DNA of 12,361 nt from Sulfurovum sp. (GTDB taxonomy: Bacteria; Campylobacterota; Campylobacteria; Campylobacterales; Sulfurovaceae). A program made the position numbers and the translations under genes. Below the pieces are notes generated by a model, which saw only the letters and a list, made by a program, of their open reading frames with translations, was not told the DNA's origin and searched no databases. Below are positions 1 through 6,488 of the stretch, in pieces. The stretch is from assembly GCA_022729615.1 (NCBI GenBank), contig DZAQ01000036.1, forward strand, positions 1 to 12,361, given 5' to 3'. Within the stretch, counting starts at the first letter, position 1; the number at the start of each line of letters is the position of its first letter.

Positions 1-1092
1 AATGGTGAAATTGTTGAAAAAATAGCGGAAAAACTGGGATTGAAGTTTGTGAGCGAAAAAAGCTCCCCTCCTTTCAAGGAGGGGTTGGGGGTGGTTTCTA
101 GCTCAAATCCAAACAACGGGATAGGGGTGGTTTCCAACCTCTCGCATCTCAAAACATTCAGAAAAGAGCTGCGCAACAATCTCACCCCGGCAGAAGCTAA
201 ATTTTGGACATTGGTACAAAACTCAAAATTGGAAGGGAGAAAATTCAGAAGACAGCATAGCGTTGGGAATTATATCTTGGATTTTTATTGCCCTTCTGAG
301 AGATTGGCAATCGAGCTTGATGGTGCCGGGCATTTTACAGATGAGAGTCAAGGGTATGATAAAGAGCGTGATTTGTTTATGGAGAGCTTCGGGATAAAAA
401 TATTGCGTTTTGAAAATAAGCTTATTTTTGATAACACGGAATGGGTTTTGGAAGAAATTAAAAGTAATTTTGGCTGGAATAAGACCACCCCCAACCCCTC
501 CTTGAAAGGAGGGGAGCTTGATGTTTTCGCAACCAATACCTCCTTGAAAGGAGGGGAGCTTGATGTTTTCGCAACCAATACCTCCTTGAAAGGAGGGGAG
601 CTTGATGTTTTCGCCCCCATCGACATCCTTGATTATATCTACGCCGTACTGCACTCGCCGACCTACCGCGAAACCTACAAAGAGTTTCTCAAGATCGATT
701 TCCCCCGTGTCCCGTATCCCGAAAATGCCCAGACATTTTGGCAGCTCGTCAAACTCGGCGGCGAATTGCGTCAAATCCACCTTTTGGAGAGTCCCGTAGT
801 CGAAAACTATATCACACAGTATCCGATAGACGGTGACAATGTCGTGGGCAAGATACGCTACGCAGAGGGCAAAGTCTATATCAACGAAACGCAGTATTTT
901 GACAGCGTCCCCGAAGTGGCGTGGAACTTCTACATCGGCGGCTACCAACCGGCTCAAAAATGGCTCAAAGATCGAAAAGATCGGGTACTGGTTTTTGAGG
1001 ATATTTTGCATTATCAGAAAATCATCGTAGCGCTCTTTGAAACAGACAGGATAATGCGAGAGATTGATAGTATTACAAAACAAATGGTATAA
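1..1092 (+). CDS. Type ISP restriction-modification enzyme, C-terminal part, with an in-frame DUF559 insertion (5' end outside window)
   Basis: The frame is open from base 1 to the TAA at 1090-1092, so the gene starts upstream; a TTG at 40 is not a convincing start. The first ~19 residues (ending EKLGLKFVSEK) and residues from about 204 on (APIDILDYIYAVLHS, IDFPRVPYP, FWQLVKLGGELRQIHLLES, WNFYIGGYQPAQKWLKDR, ILHYQKIIVAL) match, from memory of the family, the C-terminal specificity region of single-chain type ISP (LlaBIII-like) enzymes. These combine nuclease, translocase, N6-adenine methylase and target recognition. Between these parts lies a DUF559 domain (about residues 50-158) plus repeat-encoded linkers such as PSLKGGELDVFA repeated three times. 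Homologues normally have only a short linker there. The frame survives the insertion, so a full-length protein could be made; whether it still cuts or methylates is unknown. The family call is firm for the C-terminus; the N-terminal domains cannot be seen. Confidence 0.85.
   Translation, partial: NGEIVEKIAEKLGLKFVSEKSSPPFKEGLGVVSSSNPNNGIGVVSNLSHLKTFRKELRNNLTPAEAKFWTLVQNSKLEGRKFRRQHSVGNYILDFYCPSERLAIELDGAGHFTDESQGYDKERDLFMESFGIKILRFENKLIFDNTEWVLEEIKSNFGWNKTTPNPSLKGGELDVFATNTSLKGGELDVFATNTSLKGGELDVFAPIDILDYIYAVLHSPTYRETYKEFLKIDFPRVPYPENAQTFWQLVKLGGELRQIHLLESPVVENYITQYPIDGDNVVGKIRYAEGKVYINETQYFDSVPEVAWNFYIGGYQPAQKWLKDRKDRVLVFEDILHYQKIIVALFETDRIMREIDSITKQMV
60..95 (+). repeat. Left terminal inverted repeat of the DUF559 cassette
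   Basis: This 36-bp sequence is the exact reverse complement of 484-519. Its outer part (65-84) is itself a hairpin with a 9-bp stem CCCTCCTT-type arm, a 2-base turn and the matching AAGGAGGGG arm. It is followed by an asymmetric G-rich tail GGTTGGGGGTGGT. In the host frame it encodes SSPPFKEGLGVV. Confidence 0.95.
118..136 (+). repeat. Degenerate copy of the G-rich tail of the left repeat
   Basis: Bases 118-136 match 82-100 at about 15 of 19 positions (shared core GGGGTGGTTTC). The hairpin half of the repeat is missing. In translation it appears as GIGVVSN beside GLGVVSS. It may be the remnant of an earlier insertion or of a local duplication. Confidence 0.6.
484..519 (+). repeat. Right terminal inverted repeat of the DUF559 cassette
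   Basis: It is the exact reverse complement of 60-95, with the hairpin at 495-514. In the host frame it encodes TTPNPSLKGGEL. The bases just outside (GATG then TTTTCGC) resemble, after a short gap, the reverse complement of the left flank (GCGAAAA at 53-59), so the true outer boundary could lie a few bases further out. Confidence 0.95.
493..614 (+). repeat. Tandem repeat of 42 bp (two exact copies plus a shorter first copy)
   Basis: Bases 531-572 and 573-614 are identical 42-bp units. The preceding 493-530 is the same unit lacking four bases (AATA) near its start. Each unit holds the hairpin end of the inverted repeat plus GATGTTTTCGC, which probably derives from the host gene because the last copy runs straight into host codons for PIDILDY. 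The unit is a multiple of three and adds 14 residues (SLKGGELDVFATN-type) per copy without changing frame. Confidence 0.95.
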
Positions 1093-1093
1093 T
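1064..1093 (+). promoter_or_regulatory. Sigma-70-type promoter for the TauE/SafE-uvrA pair
   Basis: A TTGATA box (1064-1069), an 18-bp spacer and a perfect TATAAT (1088-1093) preceded by TGG, the extended -10 arrangement. The -10 box overlaps the TAA stop of the restriction gene. Transcription would start near 1100, giving a leader of about 28 nt before the ATG at 1128. Confidence 0.7.
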
Positions 1094-1127
1094 CTTCGGT
1101 TCATTTCAAAATCAATGAAGGCTTTTT

Positions 1128-1865
1128 ATGGAATTTGCACTGATCATTGTGGGTATCGTAGTGGGGATACTCTCCGGATTTTTTGGGATCGGGGGCGGTA
1201 CGGTCAGCATACCTATCTTGCTCTATCTTGGATTTGATATCAAGCAGGCGATCGGTATCTCCGTATTTCAGATGCTTCTGAGCTCTTATATCGGTTACTT
1301 GATCCACCGCAAACAGCAGACCTACGCCGTAAGCGATATGAAATATTTTGGATTTGGGGGTATAGCGGGGGCGATTTTGGGCTCTTATCTGGTCAAAATT
1401 CTCGATGCCGCTTTCCTGGGATGGCTCTTTTTGTCACTGGTGCTCTTCACTCTCATCAAACTCTTTCTTGCCAATCCAGCGCCAAAACATGGTGAAGTCG
1501 TCAACCGTCCGCTCTACGCACTCATCGGCGGCGGTATCGGCGTTTTTTCCGGCATGCTCGGTGTGGGCGGCTCTATCTTGATGACGCCTATTTTGGTCAG
1601 TTTCCTAGGATTTGGACTCAAAAAGGCTTCGGCTGTCGGGCTCTTCTTTGTGATGTTCAGCTCTGTCGCCTCTTTTGTGACACTCTCCTATCTAGGGATG
1701 ATCGATTTCAAGTCCGGCGGCTTGATGGCTATCGGTTCGATCGCGGGTATTTTCATCGGTATCTTTTTGGTAAACAAGATCCAGAGTGTTCACTACAAAA
1801 AAATACTTGTTGCTTTTTATATCATGATATTTATGGCAACAGCTCAGAAATTGATATGGGGATAA
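1128..1865 (+). CDS. TauE/SafE-family membrane transporter (sulfite exporter family)
   Basis: A 245-residue protein made almost entirely of hydrophobic segments (about seven or eight). It carries the family's two-fold repeat: SGFFGIGGGTVSIPIL at residues 16-31 and SGMLGVGGSILMTPIL at about 141-156, both glycine-rich loops leading into a helix. Members move small anions or sulfur compounds (sulfite, sulfoacetate, taurine-related anions) across the inner membrane; the substrate here cannot be read from sequence. The ATG has GAAGG (1117-1121) at suitable spacing. The gene sits just downstream of a strong promoter and ends 3 nt before uvrA, so the two are probably co-transcribed. There is no obvious functional link between them. 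The annotation TSUP family permease would be equally correct. Confidence 0.88.
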   Translation: MEFALIIVGIVVGILSGFFGIGGGTVSIPILLYLGFDIKQAIGISVFQMLLSSYIGYLIHRKQQTYAVSDMKYFGFGGIAGAILGSYLVKILDAAFLGWLFLSLVLFTLIKLFLANPAPKHGEVVNRPLYALIGGGIGVFSGMLGVGGSILMTPILVSFLGFGLKKASAVGLFFVMFSSVASFVTLSYLGMIDFKSGGLMAIGSIAGIFIGIFLVNKIQSVHYKKILVAFYIMIFMATAQKLIWG

Positions 1866-1868
1866 TTT

Positions 1869-4709
1869 ATGGATAAAATCAAAATTTATGGCGCCAGAGA
1901 GCACAATCTCAAAAATATCAATCTCGAAATCCCCAAAAACAGACTGGTCGTCATCACGGGGATCAGCGGCAGCGGCAAAAGCACATTGGCATTTTCTACG
2001 CTCTACTCCGAGGGGCAACGGCGCTATATCGAGTCACTCTCAAGCTATGCCAGGCAATTTCTAGGAAAAGTAGGCAAACCTGATGTGGATAAGATAGAGG
2101 GGCTCACGCCTGCCATCGCCATCGATCAAAAAACCACCTCCAAAAACCCCCGTTCCACCGTCGGGACGATCACGGAGATCTATGACTATCTGCGGCTCCT
2201 CTTCGCGCGTATCGGGAAACAGTATTGCCATCAATGCGGCAAGCCTATCTCGTCGATGAGCGCAAGCGATATCATAGATCAGGTTCTCAAACTGCCCGAT
2301 GAGACCAAACTTGTGATATTGGCGCCCTTGGTCAAAGAGAAGAAGGGGGCTTTCGCCGATATGCTCGAATCCCTTCGCCATAAAGGCTATGTTCGTGCCA
2401 TGATAGACGGCGTGATGGTGCGTCTGGATGAAGAGATAGAGCTCTCCAAGACCAAAAAGCACACTATTAAGGTGGTTATTGACAGGGTCGTCATCAAAGA
2501 AGAGAGCCGAGACCGTATCGGTCAAGATATCGAAAAGGCGCTCAAAGAGAGTTACGGGGAGGTGGAGCTGGAGATCCTCAACCACGAAGAGGTGGGCATC
2601 GGCACAAAATGGCTCCACTACTCCGAACATCTCGCATGCTTTGACTGCAAGATCAGTTTTGAGCCGCTAGAACCGATCTCCTTCTCGTTCAACTCGCCCA
2701 AGGGGGCTTGTCCGGTGTGCGATGGGCTAGGTATCCGCTACGCCATCGATCTGAAAAAAGTGATAGATCAAGAACTCACTATCAACAACGGCGCTATCAA
2801 AATACTCTACGGCTTCAACAAAAGCTACCATACGAAATTTCTCAATGCCTTTTGCGAACAAAACGGCATCGATATCCATGCCCCCTACGCTACGCTTGAA
2901 GAGCATCAGAAAAAATCTATCCTCTATGGCGCTCCCGGAATTATCGCTTTTACATGGAAGCGCCATCCGCTCAAGCGGCAATGGTCCGGTGTGGTCGATT
3001 TCGCCTATGATATGTTCAATGAAGAGAAAGAGCTGAGTGAGTATATGACCGAAAAGGTGTGCGATGTCTGCGGCGGTCATCGGCTCCAAGCCAGCAGCCT
3101 CTGGGTCAAGATCGAAAACAAAAATATCGTCGATATCATCACAATGCCCATTGAGGAGAGCTATCACTATTTTGCCCATGAGCAGAACTTTGCGCATCTG
3201 ACTTCTCAGCAGCAAATCATCGCGGATTCGATCCTCAAAGAGATCAAAGAGCGGCTCTTTTTCCTCTATGATGTCGGGCTTGGCTATCTGACATTAGCCA
3301 GAGATGCCCGTACGATCTCCGGAGGAGAAGCACAGCGGATTCGTATCGCTTCTCAGATAGGTTCGGGGCTGACGGGTGTTTTGTATGTGCTTGATGAGCC
3401 GAGCATCGGACTGCATGAGCGCGACACCATGAAACTCATCCGCACGCTCCAGTCGCTCAGAGACAAAGGCAACTCCATAGTCGTCGTCGAGCATGACAAA
3501 GAGACTATTTTGGCGGCTGATTATATCGTCGATATCGGACCGGGTGCGGGAGCATTTGGCGGAGAGATAGTCTTTGCGGGAGACGCGAAGATGCTTGCCA
3601 AAACGAAAACACTCACAGCAAAGTATCTCTATGGTCACAAAATGATCAGCTACCCGCACGACAAACCGCGCAAAGAGTGGCTTGAGATCAAAAATGTGAC
3701 TCTCAACAACATCTCAAATCTCGATACGCGTATCCCGCTTCGCAACTTTGTCTGCATCACGGGTGTTAGCGGGAGCGGTAAAAGTTCGCTTATTTTGCAG
3801 ACACTCCTGCCCGTAGCCAAAGAGATCCTCAATAATGCCAGAAAAGTCCACAAGGTCGATGGGGTGGAGATCATAGGACTCGAACACCTCGACAAGGTGA
3901 TCTCGCTTGATCAAAGCCCGATCGGGCGCACTCCCCGCTCCAATCCCGCCACCTATACCGGTATGATGGATGAGATACGCAAACTCTTCACCCAAACCAA
4001 AGAGGCGGAGCTGCGAGGCTACAAGATCGGGCGATTCTCTTTCAATGTCAAAGGGGGGCGCTGTGAAAAGTGTCAAGGCGACGGGCAAATCAAAATCGAA
4101 ATGCACTTTTTGCCCGATGTCATGGTGAGCTGCGACACCTGTAACGGGGCGCGCTACAATGCGCAAACACTGGAGATATACTATAAAGGCAAAAATATCG
4201 CGGAGGTTTTGGCTATGAGCGTCGGTGAAGCGATGGAGTTTTTCAAAGCGATCCCTGCCATTGCGGTCAAACTCAAAACGCTCATGGATGTCGGACTAGA
4301 CTACATCACCCTAGGACAAAATGCTACGACACTCAGCGGCGGTGAGGCGCAACGGATCAAACTCGCCAAAGAGCTGAGCCGCCGCGATACGGGAAGCACA
4401 CTCTATATTCTCGATGAGCCGACAACAGGGCTGCATTTCGCCGATGTCGATCGCCTCACGGGTGTGCTGCACCATCTAGTCGATCTGGGCAACTCCGTCA
4501 TTGTGATCGAGCATAACCTCGATATGATCAAAAATGCCGATTATCTCATCGATATGGGTCCGGAGGGGGGCAACAAAGGCGGGGTGATCGTCGATACCGG
4601 CACGCCCGAAGAGCTAGCGGCGAACCACAAGAAAAGCGGAAGCTATACGGGATTGTATCTCCAAAAAGAGCTTGAAGAGATGAGAAAACATGGCAAAAAG
4701 AGAGATTAA
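1869..4709 (+). CDS. uvrA: UvrA, excinuclease ABC subunit A (DNA damage sensor ATPase)
   Basis: UvrA dimers scan DNA with UvrB, recognise bulky lesions and load UvrB for incision by UvrC. The 946-residue length is normal. Two ABC ATPase modules are complete: Walker A GISGSGKST (31-39) and GVSGSGKSS (632-640); signature ISGGEAQRIRIA (from 483) and LSGGEAQRIKLA (from 822); Walker B followed by DEPSIGLH and DEPTTGLH. Zinc-binding cysteine pairs are visible at 257/260/281/284 (CX2C-X20-CX2C) and 732/735/755/758 (CX2C-X19-CX2C, the DNA-binding finger). Another CX2C lies at 120/123. The ATG follows GGGGA (1858-1862) by six bases and lies 3 nt after the transporter stop, so it is read with that gene. 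Its last 4 nt overlap the convergent gene on the other strand. No defect is seen. Confidence 0.98.
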   Translation: MDKIKIYGAREHNLKNINLEIPKNRLVVITGISGSGKSTLAFSTLYSEGQRRYIESLSSYARQFLGKVGKPDVDKIEGLTPAIAIDQKTTSKNPRSTVGTITEIYDYLRLLFARIGKQYCHQCGKPISSMSASDIIDQVLKLPDETKLVILAPLVKEKKGAFADMLESLRHKGYVRAMIDGVMVRLDEEIELSKTKKHTIKVVIDRVVIKEESRDRIGQDIEKALKESYGEVELEILNHEEVGIGTKWLHYSEHLACFDCKISFEPLEPISFSFNSPKGACPVCDGLGIRYAIDLKKVIDQELTINNGAIKILYGFNKSYHTKFLNAFCEQNGIDIHAPYATLEEHQKKSILYGAPGIIAFTWKRHPLKRQWSGVVDFAYDMFNEEKELSEYMTEKVCDVCGGHRLQASSLWVKIENKNIVDIITMPIEESYHYFAHEQNFAHLTSQQQIIADSILKEIKERLFFLYDVGLGYLTLARDARTISGGEAQRIRIASQIGSGLTGVLYVLDEPSIGLHERDTMKLIRTLQSLRDKGNSIVVVEHDKETILAADYIVDIGPGAGAFGGEIVFAGDAKMLAKTKTLTAKYLYGHKMISYPHDKPRKEWLEIKNVTLNNISNLDTRIPLRNFVCITGVSGSGKSSLILQTLLPVAKEILNNARKVHKVDGVEIIGLEHLDKVISLDQSPIGRTPRSNPATYTGMMDEIRKLFTQTKEAELRGYKIGRFSFNVKGGRCEKCQGDGQIKIEMHFLPDVMVSCDTCNGARYNAQTLEIYYKGKNIAEVLAMSVGEAMEFFKAIPAIAVKLKTLMDVGLDYITLGQNATTLSGGEAQRIKLAKELSRRDTGSTLYILDEPTTGLHFADVDRLTGVLHHLVDLGNSVIVIEHNLDMIKNADYLIDMGPEGGNKGGVIVDTGTPEELAANHKKSGSYTGLYLQKELEEMRKHGKKRD

Positions 4710-4729
4710 GGGATTCTTATTCTCTTTGC
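4693..4729 (-). terminator. Possible hairpin terminator across the convergent gene ends
   Basis: AAAGAGA (4697-4703) pairs with TCTCTTT (4721-4727), and inside it TAAG (4707-4710) pairs with CTTA (4716-4719) around a 5-base loop. Read on the minus strand the structure ends in a T run (complement of 4695-4699), as an intrinsic terminator would. It covers both stop codons. The stem is AT-rich and has an internal loop, so strength is doubtful. Confidence 0.35.
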
Positions 4730-5110
4730 AGGCTCGTCATTTTTCTTACGACCACCAATGAAATCAAATAGAGCGAGCTTCAAAATCCAAAGCAAAATAA
4801 GCGCAGCCGTCACCTCATATCCGATCGCCCAAGTGAGGAAAAAGGAGTTCTCATCATTGAGAGCAAGAAACACTGTATAATCCCCTTTGCCGATCACAAA
4901 AAAGATAAAAAGCACTCCGGCGATATAGGGCACTATCAAAAAATAGAGCCCGAGCATGATATTTTCATACCCTGCCGGAAACAATATCGAATCTACTAAG
5001 CTAATCTCCTGATCCAAAAAACCTTTCTCCTTATTATTGCCTCTTTTTCGTCTCTTTATCTGAGGAAGTGATATCTGCTGAGATGAATCTTGATTTTGAT
5101 CGCTAGCCAT
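4706..5110 (-). CDS. Small inner-membrane protein of unknown function
   Basis: The product has 134 residues and I do not recognise the family. The first ~37 residues are hydrophilic and rich in Gln, Lys and Arg (KRRKRG), likely cytoplasmic. Two long hydrophobic segments follow: about 51-73 (IMLGLYFLIVPYIAGVLFIF) and about 89-116 (FFLTWAIGYEVTAALILLWI). The tail is basic (GGRKKNDEPAKRIR). By the positive-inside rule both ends should face the cytoplasm, giving a helical hairpin. The ATG at 5110 is preceded by AAGGGA at good spacing. A TATAAT box 21 nt upstream of the start suggests its own promoter, although it could also be read through from the NlpC/P60 gene. Its stop overlaps the end of uvrA by 4 nt. 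No enzymatic motif is visible. Confidence 0.75.
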   Translation of the reverse strand: MASDQNQDSSQQISLPQIKRRKRGNNKEKGFLDQEISLVDSILFPAGYENIMLGLYFLIVPYIAGVLFIFFVIGKGDYTVFLALNDENSFFLTWAIGYEVTAALILLWILKLALFDFIGGRKKNDEPAKRIRIP

Positions 5111-5130
5111 GGCTTCCCTTTGATAGAAAA

Positions 5131-5159
5131 ATTATACAGATTTTAGCATAATAAACTAA
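5131..5159 (-). promoter_or_regulatory. Candidate promoter of the small membrane protein
   Basis: On the minus strand a perfect TATAAT occupies 5136-5131. The -35 region (around 5159-5154, TTAGTT) is weak and coincides with a short palindrome AAACT-A-AGTTT (5153-5163). The 100-bp gap 5111-5211 holds nothing else that I can identify. Confidence 0.5.
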
Positions 5160-5211
5160 GTTTTTAGATAATCTTCGTAACAAAACAGAAGGGTGAAAAG
5201 CTGCAAGCAAA

Positions 5212-5931
5212 TCATCGATTTGCATTGGAAGCAAAATAGGCATCCTTGGCTACTCTTTGACCCCACATAAATCTGCTTTTGTAGAAGCTTTGATCCAGGC
5301 TTGAGATGACGACACTCATCGTAGCGGAGCTTGCGTGGATAAATTTATTATCTCCTGCATAGATACCGACATGGTTGATGACGCCATTATGCTCTTTGGA
5401 GGTATCAAAAAAGATCAAATCCCCCTCTTTGAGCTCCCCGCGAGCGATCTTCTTGCCAACCTCCCCTTGCATGATCGATGTTCTGGGGATAGATATCTGA
5501 TTTTTTTTGCAAACATACGAGGTAAATCCGGAGCAGTCAAATTGTGTCGGTCCTACGGCGCCCCATACATATTTTTTGCCCAAATGCTCTTTTGCTTCCG
5601 TGAGAAGAGGACCTATATTGTTGACGCTCATCAAAAGATCTGAAAGCCTGATAGTTTGATCGGGGATCAAGAGTGTAGCGCCGGTATGCACTGTTGATTT
5701 GGCAGTGAGTCTGTTTGCCTCTTTAAGCTGCCCTAGAGTGATGTGGTGATCACATGCGATTGACTCGAGATCATCCCCCTCCTTGACGACATAAGAGCTG
5801 TTTCCTACGGATTTGAGGTTGACATTGATACTTTTTTCATGCTTCAAGAGTATAGATTTCAAACCGCCGTTTGTACTCTTCGCCCAGACAAACCCACCCA
5901 TCAAAAGAACCGGTAAAATCAATCGTTTCAT
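5212..5931 (-). CDS. Exported LysM + NlpC/P60 cell-wall peptidase
   Basis: Predicted periplasmic cysteine endopeptidase that cuts peptide stems of peptidoglycan. From the N-terminus: a signal peptide (KRLILPVLLMGGFVWA, cleavage probably after the Ala), one LysM peptidoglycan-binding module (about residues 47-90: YVVKEGDDLESIA to LLIPD), a linker, and an NlpC/P60 domain. The catalytic set is complete: Cys in FDCSGF (residue 133), His in INHVGIYAG (187) and His in FIHASS (199). A GTG nine bases upstream (5940) is in frame, but GGAG at 5943-5940 lies 8 nt before the ATG at 5931 and would overlap the GTG, so the ATG start (239 residues) is preferred. No lipobox is present. It probably acts in cell-wall remodelling or daughter-cell separation. 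The gene has its own promoter right after the upstream gene. Confidence 0.93.
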   Translation of the reverse strand: MKRLILPVLLMGGFVWAKSTNGGLKSILLKHEKSINVNLKSVGNSSYVVKEGDDLESIACDHHITLGQLKEANRLTAKSTVHTGATLLIPDQTIRLSDLLMSVNNIGPLLTEAKEHLGKKYVWGAVGPTQFDCSGFTSYVCKKNQISIPRTSIMQGEVGKKIARGELKEGDLIFFDTSKEHNGVINHVGIYAGDNKFIHASSATMSVVISSLDQSFYKSRFMWGQRVAKDAYFASNANR

Positions 5932-5953
5932 TTTATGCACTCCATAATGGAAT

Positions 5954-5962
5954 ATTATAGCA
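5954..5962 (-). promoter_or_regulatory. Extended -10 promoter of the NlpC/P60 gene
   Basis: The minus strand reads TGCTATAAT (5962-5954), a perfect -10 box with the extended TGN element. No good -35 is seen, in keeping with weak -35 use in Campylobacterota. It lies in the 41-nt gap behind the stop of the upstream gene and would give a leader of about 16 nt to the ATG at 5931. Confidence 0.6.
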
Positions 5963-5972
5963 CAAAAATATA

Positions 5973-6488
5973 CTACTCTTTATCAAACTGAGATGTTTGC
6001 ATCAAATAAATCATTTGATCTTTACTGAGAATATTTTTCGTATCCTCAATACATTTGATATGCACCATCGTTGCCTCCGCCTCAAGCTGAGCAAGCTTTT
6101 CTACCTTCTCTTTGAGTTGCGCACTGCTTGTTCCGCTCAAAACCGCAGAAGTAATACTTACACGAAGCGGTAAAATCTCATTTTTGAGTCTTCCTACCTC
6201 ACCCATCGTATGCTCCCTCACGGCTGTGAGAGAATTTTGCTGCTCTTTATTTAATGCCAAAGCTGTATCATCCCAATTTTGCATCACCATTGCGCTCAAA
6301 TGCGGCAAACCTCGCTTGATCAAAAATGGTGACTCTGTCACCTTCTTTACTTTTGCCATGCACTTGGATCTTTCTTGCATCTTCATCATTTTACAGTCAC
6401 TATTTGATGCCTTCACATTGGCTTCAACAGCCGATAATTGAGTCAAAATACCCAAAGTTAAAGCAAATAACACTGCATTTTTTTTCAT
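5973..6488 (-). CDS. Periplasmic Spy/CpxP-like (LTXXQ-type) protein
   Basis: The 171-residue product starts with a clear signal peptide (KKNAVLFALTLGILTQLSAVEA). The mature part is highly helical and has two LTXXQ-like motifs, LNKEQ (79-83) and LSKDQ (154-158). They are separated by a long amphipathic region, as in the Spy/CpxP group of periplasmic chaperones and metal/envelope-stress sensors (CzcE/ZraP-like relatives). Three cysteines are present (32, 43, 146). The pair near the mature N-terminus, in a Met/Lys-rich stretch (CKMMKMQERSKC), could form a disulfide or bind metal. The ATG follows AAGGAT (6500-6495) at 6-8 nt spacing. It is the first of three minus-strand genes and faces the envelope hydrolase, which fits an envelope-maintenance role. 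The assignment rests on architecture and short motifs rather than strong identity. Confidence 0.6.
   Translation of the reverse strand: MKKNAVLFALTLGILTQLSAVEANVKASNSDCKMMKMQERSKCMAKVKKVTESPFLIKRGLPHLSAMVMQNWDDTALALNKEQQNSLTAVREHTMGEVGRLKNEILPLRVSITSAVLSGTSSAQLKEKVEKLAQLEAEATMVHIKCIEDTKNILSKDQMIYLMQTSQFDKE

Larger units (their letters stand above)
60..519 (+). mobile_element. DUF559 nuclease-domain cassette bounded by perfect 36-bp inverted repeats
   Basis: Bases 60-95 and 484-519 are exact reverse complements over 36 bp and bracket a DUF559-type domain of about 105 residues (bases 151-465). Recognisable family features are TPAEAKFW (near 184-207), KFRRQHSVGNYILDFYC (241-291) and LAIELDGAGH (304-333), followed by a DKER segment and ILRFEN. 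DUF559 is related to the very-short-patch-repair/restriction-endonuclease-like fold. The likely acidic residues are the Asp at 280-282, Glu at 313-315 and Asp at 319-321, all present, so the domain looks intact. No convincing independent start codon or ribosome binding site precedes it, so it is probably translated only as part of the host gene. DUF559 genes next to similar G-rich/C-rich palindromes occur in other bacteria, from general familiarity. That this is a transposable unit is inferred from the inverted repeats and the position inside another gene; no transposase is present. Confidence 0.65.

Noticed and set aside
493..614. CRISPR-like array
   Set aside because: The units are contiguous direct repeats without unique spacers, contain the mobile-element hairpin, and keep the coding frame; no cas genes are nearby.
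40..1092. Stand-alone 350-residue gene starting with TTG at 40
   Set aside because: The frame is open to base 1, the residues before 40 fit the type ISP family, and no ribosome binding site precedes the TTG.
223..1104. Long open frame of 293 codons on the minus strand opposite the restriction gene
   Set aside because: It is the antisense of a well-supported family match. Its repeats are only the complement of the 42-bp tandem units, and it resembles no known protein.
5153..5163. Palindrome AAACTAAGTTT as an operator
   Set aside because: Only 5-bp AT-rich arms; expected by chance in such sequence, so it is mentioned only with the promoter entry.
5932..5940. GTG start for the NlpC/P60 gene
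   Set aside because: The GGAG element would overlap that codon; it is correctly spaced for the ATG at 5931, which also begins a normal signal peptide.
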